The translations under genes and the position numbers were made by a program. Positions 7,149 to 16,291 of a DNA stretch of 64,000 bases are shown here, one piece after another; within the stretch, counting starts at the first letter, position 1, and every line of letters begins with the position of its first letter. Source of the stretch: Phycisphaeraceae bacterium (GTDB lineage: Bacteria; Planctomycetota; Phycisphaerae; Phycisphaerales; UBA1924); contig JACKHF010000002.1 in NCBI GenBank assembly GCA_020639155.1, forward strand, positions 434,001 to 498,000, in the 5' to 3' direction. The notes under the pieces were generated by a model. It made no database searches and was not told the origin of the DNA. It was given only the letters and a program-made list of their open reading frames with translations.

Positions 7149-9128
7149 TCAGGTAGAACGCTCGACCTCGATCCGGGTGCCTCGAATAGCGACGACTCGG
7201 ATGGCATCGCCCGTATCTGCAGATTCCGTCGCGGCAACAACCTCAATGACAACGCCGTTGATCTCAGCTTTTCCATAGGGCCTGAGTGGAGAAACAACCA
7301 CGCCTGTTGCGCCGACGTTGGGCAGGGTGGTTTTCATCGGCCGCATGATGTCGATCAGTGGATCAACCGAGTTCTCCTGATCAACTGGCGATTTGACAGT
7401 GCTCGCAAGCACGAGCTTCTGGAACATCGGGAATCGCTGCGAGTTCTTCGTCAGGAAGTAGAAGGCGACACTCGCAGCCGCGACTGCCAGCACCACATAC
7501 ACAAATCCGTAGAGGAGTTCGGTGCGGTATGCTGGTGATGCGGGAATCAGACCGCCGCCCGGTCCGACAAATGTTGCAACCAGTCCTCCAAAGAGCAGGA
7601 TAATTCCAGCGATCCCCGGAATGCCAAATCCGGGAATCACGAAAAGTTCGAGAGCGATCAGCACGATCCCCAGCCCCATCGCCGCAAGTTCCCACCAGCT
7701 TGCAATTCCGAGCAGGATTGCAGGCAGGAGCATTGCGATTGCCGCGGCGGCTGCGATAAGACCTGGCACTCCAACACCGGGCGCACTCAGTTCGAGCATG
7801 AGACCGATCAGAAAGATCGCGATCAGGATTGCACGAATTAGTGGGTTGGCGAGGATGGCAAGGTAAGCGGCGAGTGATTCGGTCCATTCCGGATCAAGTC
7901 TGTCAACTCGCTCGGCACCGAAGAACTGTTTCATTTCTTCATCGTTTGAAACAATCTCGATCGCGTATCCCAAATCCATCATGTCATCAGGACCCATGAC
8001 GATTGGCGCATTGCCATCGCATACGTACTCAACAAGCTTCCACTTCCCAGCATCATCTGCTGTCAGGGCCGGTCTGTGAGAGCGTTCTGCCAGTCTGGTC
8101 GAGATAGCTTCGCGCAGCTCTGAGCCAACATCGAATGCGGGCTTAAAGTCAATATCGTCATTGGATTTTACTGTTGGTTGGTTGGTTGGTTGCGCTTGTG
8201 TGTCTTCTGCTGAAGGGGTATCAGAAGGTGTGGGTGAAGAGACATGACTCCGTGCTGAACTGTGCAGCCGTCTGCTGCCTGATTGAATACGAGGCTTGCC
8301 GGTTGAAGGCTCTGTCCCAAAGAGCAGTTTGTACTCGTTCCGATCAACGCAGATGCGCTGGCCTGTTTCAATGTTTTCGACCTGCCACAGCTCCACGCCA
8401 TCCATGACAATCGCTTGCGACAGATATTCGTCGTAACCGTTCCTTCGAGCGGAGTCGACGACCTCGGCAATCAGCGGTGGGAAGACTTTTACACGGAGTT
8501 CTTCGGGCACCTGCTGTACACCTTCAAATCCGAGGATAATTGGAAACGCGTCACCCATTGCTGATGGATCGGATGTGATGATGTGATCACAGGCGAGCGC
8601 GGTGATTGCAGCTCCCGAATACGCACTATCATGCACCCACGCAACAGTCAGAGGAACGGTGGACGACTTGATTGCGCTCGTGATATCGAGCACTGCTCCG
8701 ACTTCACCGCCTGGGGAGTCGATCTCAATAACAATGGCGTCGGCGCCAGCCTGCTCTGCAACCTTGATTCGACGTATCACGCTGGATGCTGTGATGTTGT
8801 CGATTTCTCGTGAGAGTGGGATGACAATGACGTGCTTTGACTGCAGGCCAGCGGGAACAGAGAACACTCGCTTGGGTTGCGCTTTGGTGGCGTCTTGCTG
8901 ACGCGGTGATTGCAAAGCAGATGAACTGCCTGCGATGGGACTTGGCACGAAGGCTGACTTTGGTGAGAAGGTGCCTGCAAGAAGCAGTACAACAGCCAGC
9001 CACATCATGAGCGTGCCTGACAACACGCTCTCGTTCCACGACTGGGGATTGGTTTCACTTGCAGCAGGATGGGGTTGATTTAACTTCACGTTGTATTTTA
9101 ACTCGGGTGTGGATCCAGGGGGTTTCAA
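7149..9128 (-). CDS. NfeD long form: ClpP-class serine protease plus NfeD domain
   Basis: Up to 659 residues. The start is uncertain: TTG at 9128, GTG at 9089 or ATG at 9008 (MMWLAVVLLLAG) all precede the first hydrophobic segment. Residues about 95-270 form a ClpP/SppA-like protease domain: VIVIPLSREID, DAIVIEIDSPGGEV, then HDSAYSGAAI with the probable nucleophile Ser. The Lys partner is not certain. A Ser/Pro-rich low-complexity stretch (about 290-340) precedes a second part with four to five membrane segments and a C-terminal NfeD OB-like domain (VSPLRPYGKAEINGVVIEV). First gene of the nfeD-nfeD-floA set. Confidence 0.88.
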   Translation of the reverse strand: MKPPGSTPELKYNVKLNQPHPAASETNPQSWNESVLSGTLMMWLAVVLLLAGTFSPKSAFVPSPIAGSSSALQSPRQQDATKAQPKRVFSVPAGLQSKHVIVIPLSREIDNITASSVIRRIKVAEQAGADAIVIEIDSPGGEVGAVLDITSAIKSSTVPLTVAWVHDSAYSGAAITALACDHIITSDPSAMGDAFPIILGFEGVQQVPEELRVKVFPPLIAEVVDSARRNGYDEYLSQAIVMDGVELWQVENIETGQRICVDRNEYKLLFGTEPSTGKPRIQSGSRRLHSSARSHVSSPTPSDTPSAEDTQAQPTNQPTVKSNDDIDFKPAFDVGSELREAISTRLAERSHRPALTADDAGKWKLVEYVCDGNAPIVMGPDDMMDLGYAIEIVSNDEEMKQFFGAERVDRLDPEWTESLAAYLAILANPLIRAILIAIFLIGLMLELSAPGVGVPGLIAAAAAIAMLLPAILLGIASWWELAAMGLGIVLIALELFVIPGFGIPGIAGIILLFGGLVATFVGPGGGLIPASPAYRTELLYGFVYVVLAVAAASVAFYFLTKNSQRFPMFQKLVLASTVKSPVDQENSVDPLIDIMRPMKTTLPNVGATGVVVSPLRPYGKAEINGVVIEVVAATESADTGDAIRVVAIRGTRIEVERST

Positions 9129-9210
9129 CTTTTTGTAAAGTTATCGGTCTAATTTGATTGGTTCTTTGTCTGAATCGATGGTTCTTTCGGAAGTAAATCG
9201 CTGTTTGTGG

Positions 9211-9216
9211 TACACT
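9211..9216 (+). promoter_or_regulatory. -10-like hexamer of the luxR-type gene (leaderless arrangement)
   Basis: TACACT ends exactly 6 nt before the ATG at 9223, so a transcript from it would begin at or beside the start codon. No Shine-Dalgarno sequence lies before the ATG. A good -35 is not seen. Confidence 0.4.
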
Positions 9217-9222
9217 ACGCCC

Positions 9223-9978
9223 ATGACCACGGGTCAAAACAGGGAGTTTCCCCCGGTGACCGAAGGCGACACGACTCATCCTTCCTCTTCAAACTCGAAG
9301 ACCCCTCCGACTTCAGTCGGTGTTTCTCCTGTCTGGAACATGTTTGTTGCTGATCCAGCGGTTGGTGTGGTGATTACGAATCTCGATGCGGTAATTGTCT
9401 ACGCAAACAAGAAGTCGGCACAACTCTTTGTTGGTGTCGACGATCCAGGTGTCGTTATTGGCAAGTCAATGTACGATGTCGCATCAAAGGAGTGGGTAGA
9501 AGAGCGACTCAAGGTGTATCGACGGATTGCAGAGACAGGTCAGCCCGCCATCATGCGACATATCAGACGAGGTCGACAACTGCAATCAACGGTTCATGCT
9601 ATCCCAACGCCTCCGGGTGAAGCGATGCAGTTTCTTTCCATCACACATGAGGGTGAACACACAATTGAGGGAGAAGACGAGGATTTTTTTGTGTTTGAAT
9701 CGGGTGTGATGGATCTTGGCCCGCTTGATGTGCTTTCCACGCGAGAGCTTGAGGTGCTTGCGCTCATTGGACAGGGACTGACCACGCAGGAAATTGCGGA
9801 GGTGTTGTTCCGGTCGCCCAAGACGATCGAGGGGCATCGCGATTCAATTGCGAAGAAGCTGGGTGAATCCAGCAGGATTCGGCTTGGACAGATTGCGCGG
9901 AGTGCTGGCCTCGAACTCGCCGACGCATCACTGAAGCGTTTGAAGGATGAGCCGTCCATCGAAGATACCGAACTGTAA
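9223..9978 (+). CDS. PAS-like sensor with LuxR-type HTH (response-regulator-like transcription factor)
   Basis: 251 residues from ATG 9223. Residues about 40-155 resemble a PAS fold (PAVGVVITNLDAVIVYANKKSAQLFVG). Residues 180-245 are a LuxR/GerE helix-turn-helix: LSTRELEVLALIGQGLTTQEIAEVL, then SPKTIEGHRDSIAKKLG. There is no receiver domain or phospho-acceptor Asp, so it would be a one-component regulator sensing through the PAS region, or partnered with an unlinked sensor. It is divergent from the nfeD/floA set and upstream of the thiolase; no target can be named. Confidence 0.88.
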   Translation: MTTGQNREFPPVTEGDTTHPSSSNSKTPPTSVGVSPVWNMFVADPAVGVVITNLDAVIVYANKKSAQLFVGVDDPGVVIGKSMYDVASKEWVEERLKVYRRIAETGQPAIMRHIRRGRQLQSTVHAIPTPPGEAMQFLSITHEGEHTIEGEDEDFFVFESGVMDLGPLDVLSTRELEVLALIGQGLTTQEIAEVLFRSPKTIEGHRDSIAKKLGESSRIRLGQIARSAGLELADASLKRLKDEPSIEDTEL

Positions 9979-10089
9979 CCCTCCTCTGGCGGGAAACATC
10001 AAACAGTTCGTCTAGAATCGGCCCCGAGATGCGTGCTGCGGATCTTGGGTCTTGTTCATCGTTTCCCCCAGCGTGAGAGGTCTAGTGGT

Positions 10090-11283
10090 ATGGCAGTTCC
10101 TGTGATTGTGTCAGCAAAGCGAACCCCGGTCGGCAAGTTCTTTGGCGGACTGAGCAGTGTTCCGTCGCCGCAACTCGGTGCGTTTGCGATACAGGCAGTG
10201 CTCAATGAGGTTCCCTCCATCAAGGAACACATTGGTGAGACGATCATGGGATGTGTGCTCCAGGCTGGGCTTGGGCAGAATCCCGCTCGTCAGGCTGCGC
10301 TCAAAGCGGGGCTGCCCAGTTCGATGAATGCCGTCACCATCAACAAGGTCTGCGGCTCTGGCTTGCAGGCGGTAATGCTGGCGGCCCAGTCGATCAAGGC
10401 TGGCGATAACGAGTGCGTCATTGCTGGCGGCTTCGAGAATATGACAGCTGCGCCGCACTTTGCGCATGTGCGATCTGGTGTGAAGTATGGCCCAGCCACA
10501 ATGCAGGACGTGATGGCGCACGACGGGCTGACATGCGCGTTCGAGTGCTGGGCGATGGGCAATGCAGCCGACCATATCGCGCATAAGTACAACATCTCGC
10601 GCGAAGAGCAGGATCGTTACAGCGCCCAGTCGCATCAGCGTGCTGCAAAGGCGACTCAGCAGGGCTGGTTCAACAACGAGATGGTTGCATTGACCGGTGA
10701 GCAGGTTGGCAATCGCAAGAATCCGGGACCTGACGGCGGTGTCTCTGCTGACGAGGGCATTCGTGGCGATTCCACGCCCGATGGGCTTGCAAGATTACGA
10801 GCAGTCTTTACAAAGGATGGCAGCGTGACCGCGGGCAATGCCTCGCAGATCTCCGATGGTGCTGCAGCGGTTGCGGTGTGCTCTGAGGACAAGGCAAACT
10901 CACTGGGCATCAAGCCAATCGCCAAGATCCTTGCGTACCACACGCACGGTGTTGATCCGAAGGATATCTTCGCAGCGCCTATTGGTGGCGTGTCGGGTGT
11001 ACTCGCAAAAGCCGGGCTGAGTGTCAACGACATCGACCTGTTCGAGATCAACGAAGCGTTCGCTGCGCAGGTGCTGTGCAACATCAAGGAACTCGGCATC
11101 TCCGAGGATAAGCTCAATATTGGTGGCGGTGGCATCGCGCTCGGCCACCCGATCGGTGCCAGCGGTGCGCGTGTGCTGACAACACTTGTGCATCAGCTCC
11201 ATCGCACCGGCGGCAAGCGAGGTGTTGCAGCGCTGTGTCTCGGCGGTGGCAACGCTGTCGCAATGGTTGTTGAGACCTGCTGA
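10090..11283 (+). CDS. Acetyl-CoA C-acetyltransferase (thiolase)
   Basis: 397 residues from ATG 10090, preceded by GAGAGG at a 9-nt spacing; the upstream extension is dropped. All thiolase hallmarks are present: nucleophilic Cys in NKVCGSG (about residue 87), NEAF (about 325), GHPIGASGAR (His about 352) and the C-terminal CLGGGNA with the second catalytic Cys (about 383). It condenses two acetyl-CoA to acetoacetyl-CoA, or runs in reverse in fatty-acid degradation. The biosynthetic or degradative direction cannot be decided here because no hbd/crt/phb genes are nearby. An intrinsic terminator follows at 11313. Confidence 0.95.
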   Translation: MAVPVIVSAKRTPVGKFFGGLSSVPSPQLGAFAIQAVLNEVPSIKEHIGETIMGCVLQAGLGQNPARQAALKAGLPSSMNAVTINKVCGSGLQAVMLAAQSIKAGDNECVIAGGFENMTAAPHFAHVRSGVKYGPATMQDVMAHDGLTCAFECWAMGNAADHIAHKYNISREEQDRYSAQSHQRAAKATQQGWFNNEMVALTGEQVGNRKNPGPDGGVSADEGIRGDSTPDGLARLRAVFTKDGSVTAGNASQISDGAAAVAVCSEDKANSLGIKPIAKILAYHTHGVDPKDIFAAPIGGVSGVLAKAGLSVNDIDLFEINEAFAAQVLCNIKELGISEDKLNIGGGGIALGHPIGASGARVLTTLVHQLHRTGGKRGVAALCLGGGNAVAMVVETC

Positions 11284-11312
11284 TCTTTGTCACAAAACAC
11301 GGCAATAAAAGG

Positions 11313-11346
11313 AACCATTGGTGCAATCATGCCAGTGGTTTTTTCT
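11313..11346 (+). terminator. Intrinsic terminator of the thiolase gene
   Basis: AACCATTGG (11313-11321) pairs with CCAGTGGTT (11332-11340) with one G-T wobble, followed by a run of six T in TTTTTTC. Confidence 0.85.
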
Positions 11347-11352
11347 TTGCTC

Positions 11353-11358
11353 TACAAT
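11353..11358 (+). promoter_or_regulatory. -10-like hexamer of a zinc-ribbon gene (leaderless arrangement)
   Basis: TACAAT lies 7 nt before the ATG at 11366, directly after the thiolase terminator. No Shine-Dalgarno sequence is visible. Confidence 0.4.
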
Positions 11359-11365
11359 GATTGCG

Positions 11366-11794
11366 ATGAGATGGATGCGCGGCATAGTACAGGATGATAC
11401 AGGAAAGAAAGTAGTACTTTTTCGCTGGTATCAGCGAAGAGATACTGTGTTGTCAGATGAAGGCGATCGAGGTTGGGATACAAGTGCATCAAGGCCTGTT
11501 CGGCGTGTACTCGCGATACTTCTTTTTTCTCATAGTGGACTCTTTTTCTGGTTTGCGATGTCTGGCCAGAAGAGCAGATCATGGCTGCTCGGTTTGTCTT
11601 CTGTTGTCGTTTTCGTTGGGATGATTGTGTTCTACTTTGTATTGCGCAATAAGGATCGCGCTCGCGATACAGGGCGTGCCTGCCTGATTTCAGGCTGGTG
11701 CCCAGGCTGCGGGTATTCTGTGACGGATCTTGCGCCCGATGAACGCGGATTGATTGTTTGCCCTGAGTGTGAGGCAGCGTGGAAGCTGAGCTAA
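11366..11794 (+). CDS. Small membrane protein with C-terminal zinc ribbon (group A paralog)
   Basis: 142 residues. The ATG at 11366 is chosen because the product then starts MRWMRGIVQDDTG, matching three paralogs at 16648-17956 (pattern M/V-K/R-W/R-x-R/H-G-x-V-x-DD-x-G). Two hydrophobic segments (about 55-72 and 78-96) precede a zinc ribbon, CPGCGYS...CPECEAAWKL, at residues 112-140. The function is unknown. The ribbon is probably cytoplasmic, next to the last membrane segment. A stand-alone member of the family expanded near 17 kb. Confidence 0.75.
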   Translation: MRWMRGIVQDDTGKKVVLFRWYQRRDTVLSDEGDRGWDTSASRPVRRVLAILLFSHSGLFFWFAMSGQKSRSWLLGLSSVVVFVGMIVFYFVLRNKDRARDTGRACLISGWCPGCGYSVTDLAPDERGLIVCPECEAAWKLS

Positions 11795-11810
11795 GTCGGC
11801 TGAAACTGCT

Positions 11811-13193
11811 TCAAGTTACACGCTGTCCAATATCTATTGGGCATGGGTGTTCGCGGAGCCTGCACCACTGCATTGGTATATTGAGATGGCTTGCGATGTC
11901 GCGCGGATGAGAGCCAAAGCTCAGCACATGTCCGCCAACATGCAGTTGTGTGATCAGTTGCTGTATCGCGTGAGTGTCCGAGTCGTTCTCGGCTTCAATC
12001 ACGCACATATCTATGTTGGTGCATGGAGCATCAGTATGTGTGCGTACAACCTTCGTGCCCATGTTTGTTCTGATCGCATGCATAGCGAAGATGGTGTTAG
12101 TTGATATTGGCGAAGGAGTTTGGTTCGTGTTGTCGTTCTCAAGCATGATGAGTTGGCAAATCGGTGTTTCCCCCTTTGATCTGAGTGGATCAATCCGGGC
12201 GAGTTCCATGCCTGATGCGAGTGCGTTAATGACATCCATGTGAAGATTCCCAGAGCAGACGACTTCGGATGGATGCAGGTTGCGTGCCAGTGCAAAGGCG
12301 ATCATGACTCTTGCGTCATGATCGTGTTGGAGATTGTCATATGTTGCAGGTGAGATCTCGACTCCATCGAGCCTTCGCAGCACTGTGATGCCGTAGTTCA
12401 ACGGTGCGGTGTACAGATCGCACATCTCATATGTGCCGGATACGTGCGTGCTGAGATGATCGAGCAGCAGGCGTGGGCCATCGCACCCACACTGCTCGGG
12501 GAACACATCGTGCAATACAACGCACGATCCCTTGCCAAGCACCGGCTCTATCGCATTCAGATCTGACGCGACTCCTGCGAGCGTGTGATCCCCATCAATG
12601 AAAGCCATACCAACTAACGGATCGTGCCCCGCGATGTGTGCTGCTGCGTGAACACGTGACACAAGCGTCTGGGCATCACCGATGTGAAGTTGGGCTACCC
12701 GTTGCAACTGCGATTGCGCAATGTGCCTCTTTGCCCGTTGCAGCTTCGCCCATCGCACCATCCTGTCGTGGATTGTGTTGCTCGGCCACGATCCGTATAT
12801 GTCCGTGCCAAAGAGCCTTGCTGTGCGTGGTGATAGAGTATTGCGCATGGCGCTTGCCATCCAAATTGTGGAAACACCGAGATAGCTTCCGACCTCAAGA
12901 GCAAGCTTTGGTGTTATCACTTGTGTCAGTGCATGCAGAAGCATGCCCGCTTCCGGCGATATGCACTTTGGACACGATCTCGGTTGTTCATAGAGTCTGG
13001 CAAGCATCTGTACTGCGGCAGATTGTTTGTCGAGCCACTCGGGAAACGGCCAACAACTCTGCGCCCCAAGGAACTGTTCGCTGTCGCCAGAGAGTGTGGG
13101 AAATGCAGGCCATGTGCTTCGATCGTACACAACGTTGGTTCGCGTGGAACTCTCAGTGCTGCTGATCTCGTGTGAACTTGCGATTGGCATCAA
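11811..13193 (-). CDS. Class I SAM-dependent methyltransferase with extra C-terminal region
   Basis: 460 residues. The central part (about 90-250) has the class I pattern: LEVGSYLGVSTIWMA (motif I), LFGTDIYG, MAFIDGDHTLAGV and CVVLHDVF, as in Methyltransf_24 proteins acting on small molecules or sugars. Two regions are not explained: an N-terminal 80 residues with SCPKC (only two Cys, no second pair), and residues 300-460 (NLHPSEVVCSGN..., LHVGGHVLSFG), possibly a second degenerate Rossmann-like half. It converges with the zinc-ribbon gene 16 nt away. Substrate unknown. Confidence 0.75.
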   Translation of the reverse strand: MMPIASSHEISSTESSTRTNVVYDRSTWPAFPTLSGDSEQFLGAQSCWPFPEWLDKQSAAVQMLARLYEQPRSCPKCISPEAGMLLHALTQVITPKLALEVGSYLGVSTIWMASAMRNTLSPRTARLFGTDIYGSWPSNTIHDRMVRWAKLQRAKRHIAQSQLQRVAQLHIGDAQTLVSRVHAAAHIAGHDPLVGMAFIDGDHTLAGVASDLNAIEPVLGKGSCVVLHDVFPEQCGCDGPRLLLDHLSTHVSGTYEMCDLYTAPLNYGITVLRRLDGVEISPATYDNLQHDHDARVMIAFALARNLHPSEVVCSGNLHMDVINALASGMELARIDPLRSKGETPICQLIMLENDNTNQTPSPISTNTIFAMHAIRTNMGTKVVRTHTDAPCTNIDMCVIEAENDSDTHAIQQLITQLHVGGHVLSFGSHPRDIASHLNIPMQWCRLREHPCPIDIGQRVT

Positions 13194-13284
13194 GCCACTG
13201 TAGGAAGTGTGATCTGCCGCTATCTGTCCAGGAATGACGGGTTTGCGTCTGGTGGTAGAAGGGAACGAGTATCATTCAGACACG

Positions 13285-13941
13285 ATGGACAACACAATGT
13301 CAGATGTCACCGCACAACACCCAATGCCAAAGTCAATCGTTCTGTTTGTTGTTGCGTGCATCGTTGTGTTTGGAGCATTGGCACTCTATCAGGGCAGCAC
13401 CGAGTTCATCATCTACACGGTCATGACGATTGTTGAGGTTGTTGTCGTCATGGTGATCCATCGACGTGTTGGCTTGCCGTTGCACGTGCTCTGGTTGCTC
13501 GCAGTGTGGGCGCTGCTCCATCTCGCGGGCGGCACAGTCCACATCGATCCGGAGCTAACCAAGGAAGGTAACAAAAATGTGCTGTACGCGCTGCGCCTGC
13601 ATTCGTGGCTGCCGCGGTACGATCAGATCGTGCACATGTTCGGATTCTTCAGCGCAACGCTGACGTGTGGTCATGTGCTCTTGCGAAGTGTGCGACCGAT
13701 CAGTGCAGCACCGGACTCGATGCCAAAGGGGTACACCGCGATCATTATGTGCTCGATGCTCGCGGGGATGGGGCTCGGGGCACTCAACGAAGTGGCGGAG
13801 TTCATCATCACCCTGATTGATGAGAATAACGGAGTCGGTGGATATGAGAACACTGGCTGGGATCTTGTAAGCAACACTGTTGGCGCGTTTGCCGGAGGGG
13901 TTCTGCTTCACATGAGTAAAGCATCATTTCGATCGCATTAA
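13285..13941 (+). CDS. DUF2238 (YjdF-like) integral membrane protein
   Basis: 218 residues from ATG 13285; ATG 13297 is an alternative. There are about six hydrophobic segments, with the family-typical polar motifs LRLHSWLPRYDQIVHMFGFF and GALNEVAEF between them, and a C-terminal ENTGWDLVSNTVGAFAGG. The family is a predicted membrane protein of unknown function. Its TAA shares the palindrome TTAA with the stop of the convergent helicase gene (4-nt overlap). Confidence 0.85.
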   Translation: MDNTMSDVTAQHPMPKSIVLFVVACIVVFGALALYQGSTEFIIYTVMTIVEVVVVMVIHRRVGLPLHVLWLLAVWALLHLAGGTVHIDPELTKEGNKNVLYALRLHSWLPRYDQIVHMFGFFSATLTCGHVLLRSVRPISAAPDSMPKGYTAIIMCSMLAGMGLGALNEVAEFIITLIDENNGVGGYENTGWDLVSNTVGAFAGGVLLHMSKASFRSH

Positions 13942-15395
13942 CGTGCGGAACTTGCGCGATTGCCACGATGCAGCTTCTTTGCTGTGCGCCTGCGCGCGTT
14001 TACTGAGTTACTGCCGCCGCCGAGAGGATGGTCATTGCCTCTGGATTGCGGTGCACGTTTGCGGCGCGAGGGACGCTGCTTTGCTTGTGTCTCATTTGGT
14101 TCGGACGGGTTCCGACGAGCCGATCGCGAGCGGATCCGCTTCTTATTAGTGGATGGTCTCTGCGGATTATCCGAGCGTGATCTTTGAGGCTGCTGGGTCT
14201 CTGCTTCCCAGTTGTCCTCATCATGCTCATGCGATTCGCTCTGTGCGATTGCGTGCAGTTCATCAGGAACCTTTGTCTGGTTGATCCGCTTGCCGATAAG
14301 CTTTTCAATGTCACGCAGATATCCGCGTTCGTCGCGTGCGCAGAACGAGATCGCAACACCCGCCATTCCTGCACGCCCGGTGCGCCCGATGCGATGGACG
14401 TACGCCTCGGCCTCATTCGGCAGATCAAAGTTGAAGACGTGCGATACGCCATCAACATCAATGCCTCGCGCAGCAACATCGGTTGCAACAAGGATCGGTG
14501 ACCTGCCCGAGCGAAACGCGTTGAGTGCTCGCTGGCGTTGGTTCTGGGACTTGTTCCCGTGGATTGCGACAGCACGGAAACCCGACCTGCCGAGCTTTCG
14601 CGTCAGTTTGTCCGCGCCAAACTTGGTGCGTGTGAACACAAGGGCCAGTTCAACCTTGCTCGTGTGTAGCAGGTGCTCAAGCAGCACCGGTTTGACTGCC
14701 TTGTCAGCAAGATAGAGCGACTGCTCAATCTTCGGTGTGTTTGCTTTCTCTGGTTTGACTGTGACACGAACAGGATCGTTGAGCAGCGAGTCCGCCAGAT
14801 GTTTGATGCTGGCGGGCATGGTTGCAGAGAACAGCAGCGTCTGGCGTTTTTCTGGAAGTGCGGCTGCGATGCGCCTGATCGGATGGATGAATCCCATATC
14901 GAGCATACGGTCGGCCTCATCGAGCACAAAGATACCAACATCAGTCAGATCAACAAGGCGCTGTTCCATGAGGTCCATGAGTCTGCCCGGTGTTGCGACG
15001 ATGACATCAACACCGCGCTGCAACGCCTTGACCTGATGATGCTGGCTGACACCGCCGAAGATCGCGGTATGACGCAGGTTGGTGTGTCTGCCATACGTAG
15101 CAAAGCTGTCACCGATCTGCGTCGCAAGCTCGCGCGTTGGTGAGAGCACAAGAGCGCGCGGCTTCATGGGGCCGCGGCGTGACTTATCAATGGGCTGCGT
15201 GTGGAGCAGGTGGAGCACGGGCAGTGCGAACGCAGCGGTCTTGCCGGTGCCGGTTTGTGCTGAACCAAGGACATCACGCTCCTGCATGATGGATGGAATT
15301 GCTTGCGCCTGGATGGGTGTGGGGGTGTCGTAGCCCTCATCTTTGACAGCGCGGAGGATGGGCTTTGCGAGTTCGATATCAGAAAAATGCAACAA
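13938..15395 (-). CDS. DEAD-box ATP-dependent RNA helicase (RhlE-like)
   Basis: 485 residues if started at the TTG at 15395, which has GAGGAG 9 nt upstream and makes the product begin LLHFSDIELAKPIL as in relatives. The ATG at 15476 would add 27 atypical residues. Motifs in order: Q motif (TPTPIQAQAIP), AQTGTGKT, PTRELA, TPGRL, DEAD, SAT, and HRIGRTGR. The tail of about 110 residues is very basic (Arg/Lys/Ser/Pro-rich), which suits RNA binding. It unwinds RNA in ribosome assembly or decay. The 350-bp region ahead of it is long, so a long leader is possible. Confidence 0.93.
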   Translation of the reverse strand: MLHFSDIELAKPILRAVKDEGYDTPTPIQAQAIPSIMQERDVLGSAQTGTGKTAAFALPVLHLLHTQPIDKSRRGPMKPRALVLSPTRELATQIGDSFATYGRHTNLRHTAIFGGVSQHHQVKALQRGVDVIVATPGRLMDLMEQRLVDLTDVGIFVLDEADRMLDMGFIHPIRRIAAALPEKRQTLLFSATMPASIKHLADSLLNDPVRVTVKPEKANTPKIEQSLYLADKAVKPVLLEHLLHTSKVELALVFTRTKFGADKLTRKLGRSGFRAVAIHGNKSQNQRQRALNAFRSGRSPILVATDVAARGIDVDGVSHVFNFDLPNEAEAYVHRIGRTGRAGMAGVAISFCARDERGYLRDIEKLIGKRINQTKVPDELHAIAQSESHEHDEDNWEAETQQPQRSRSDNPQRPSTNKKRIRSRSARRNPSEPNETQAKQRPSRRKRAPQSRGNDHPLGGGSNSVNARRRTAKKLHRGNRASSAR

Positions 15396-15748
15396 CAGAA
15401 CGATCTCCTCGGGCGCAGCGGCATCTCCGTGCGACCTGACTGGTGTGGGCTTTGGTGCCCAAAACGATTGGAACACGTGTGGCCGACTGGTGAGCGATCC
15501 GCGTGTCAGACGCGGCGCTGCCAGATGATTCCCGGTGTTTCACTGCCGTTGTGTTGGCGGAAACAGAGAACGGGGCCACTGGCGTTGAGGTGTATAGTAG
15601 GCTGGTTGTTGAAAAAGGCGAACAGAATACGGAAATAGTGCGATGGAGTGTTCTCAAAGTGATGGAGTTGTGGTTTCTCAGGCGCTACATCTCGGTGGGG
15701 TGGTCTATTAGTTGTGTGCAATAACCATGAGGCTGTGAGGGTGCTGGT
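15396..15748. other. Intergenic region between divergent helicase and hypothetical gene
   Basis: No credible gene or RNA is seen. Short open frames here lack ribosome-binding sites and family resemblance. It should hold the promoters of both divergent genes; a -10-like TATAGT occurs near 15594. Confidence 0.4.
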
Positions 15749-16237
15749 ATGGACCTGACGATCGAAGCAGTGGTCAATGATATCCGCACACAGTACCGTG
15801 AACGTCCTCCAAACGGTTGGCTGCTTGGCTGGGAGAGAGAGCGATACCTCTTGTTGGTGCAGGAAGCGTGCGCCCCACACGCTGTTGTCAACGCGACGTC
15901 CTTCGACTATGCGTTCTGCAATCGGTACGAAGTGAATCTCAGCGAAGGAGATGCAGGCATTTTCTATATGCTGGCAGTGAGACTAAGTTTTATTGCGCCG
16001 GTTTTCTCGTTGCACTGGACAAGATACGAGAGTCAGACCAAGGGGTCTGTTGTAAGCAGTGTTCCAAGTGACTGTTCTCAGCTGGAAGAAAAGTTGCGGA
16101 AAACGCTCGAACGTGCTGGACTGACCGGACTCCCGGATGAATGGTTTGAGCAGGAAGTATCAGGCGTTGAGCTCGAACTGAGCGGCACCTCGAATGTCAC
16201 AATCGGCAAGTGTCTGTTTGAAGACTATGAAGGATAA
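15749..16237 (+). CDS. Hypothetical protein
   Basis: 162 residues from ATG 15749, with GAGGG about 10 nt upstream. It is soluble and acidic, with no signal peptide or membrane segment. There is a middle hydrophobic strand-rich part (GIFYMLAVRLSFIAPVFSLHW) and a Glu/Leu-rich helix near 110-135. No family is recognised. It is the first gene of the co-directional run to 20.6 kb, 54 nt ahead of the next gene. Confidence 0.6.
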   Translation: MDLTIEAVVNDIRTQYRERPPNGWLLGWERERYLLLVQEACAPHAVVNATSFDYAFCNRYEVNLSEGDAGIFYMLAVRLSFIAPVFSLHWTRYESQTKGSVVSSVPSDCSQLEEKLRKTLERAGLTGLPDEWFEQEVSGVELELSGTSNVTIGKCLFEDYEG

Positions 16238-16291
16238 CACGCGGGCATCCTGTTCTGTCACTGGTCACACATACGTTGAAGAGAAAACACA

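Noticed and set aside
15503..15724. Small plus-strand frame before the hypothetical gene at 15749
   Set aside because: No ribosome-binding site, no recognisable motif, and overlapped by open frames on the other strand.
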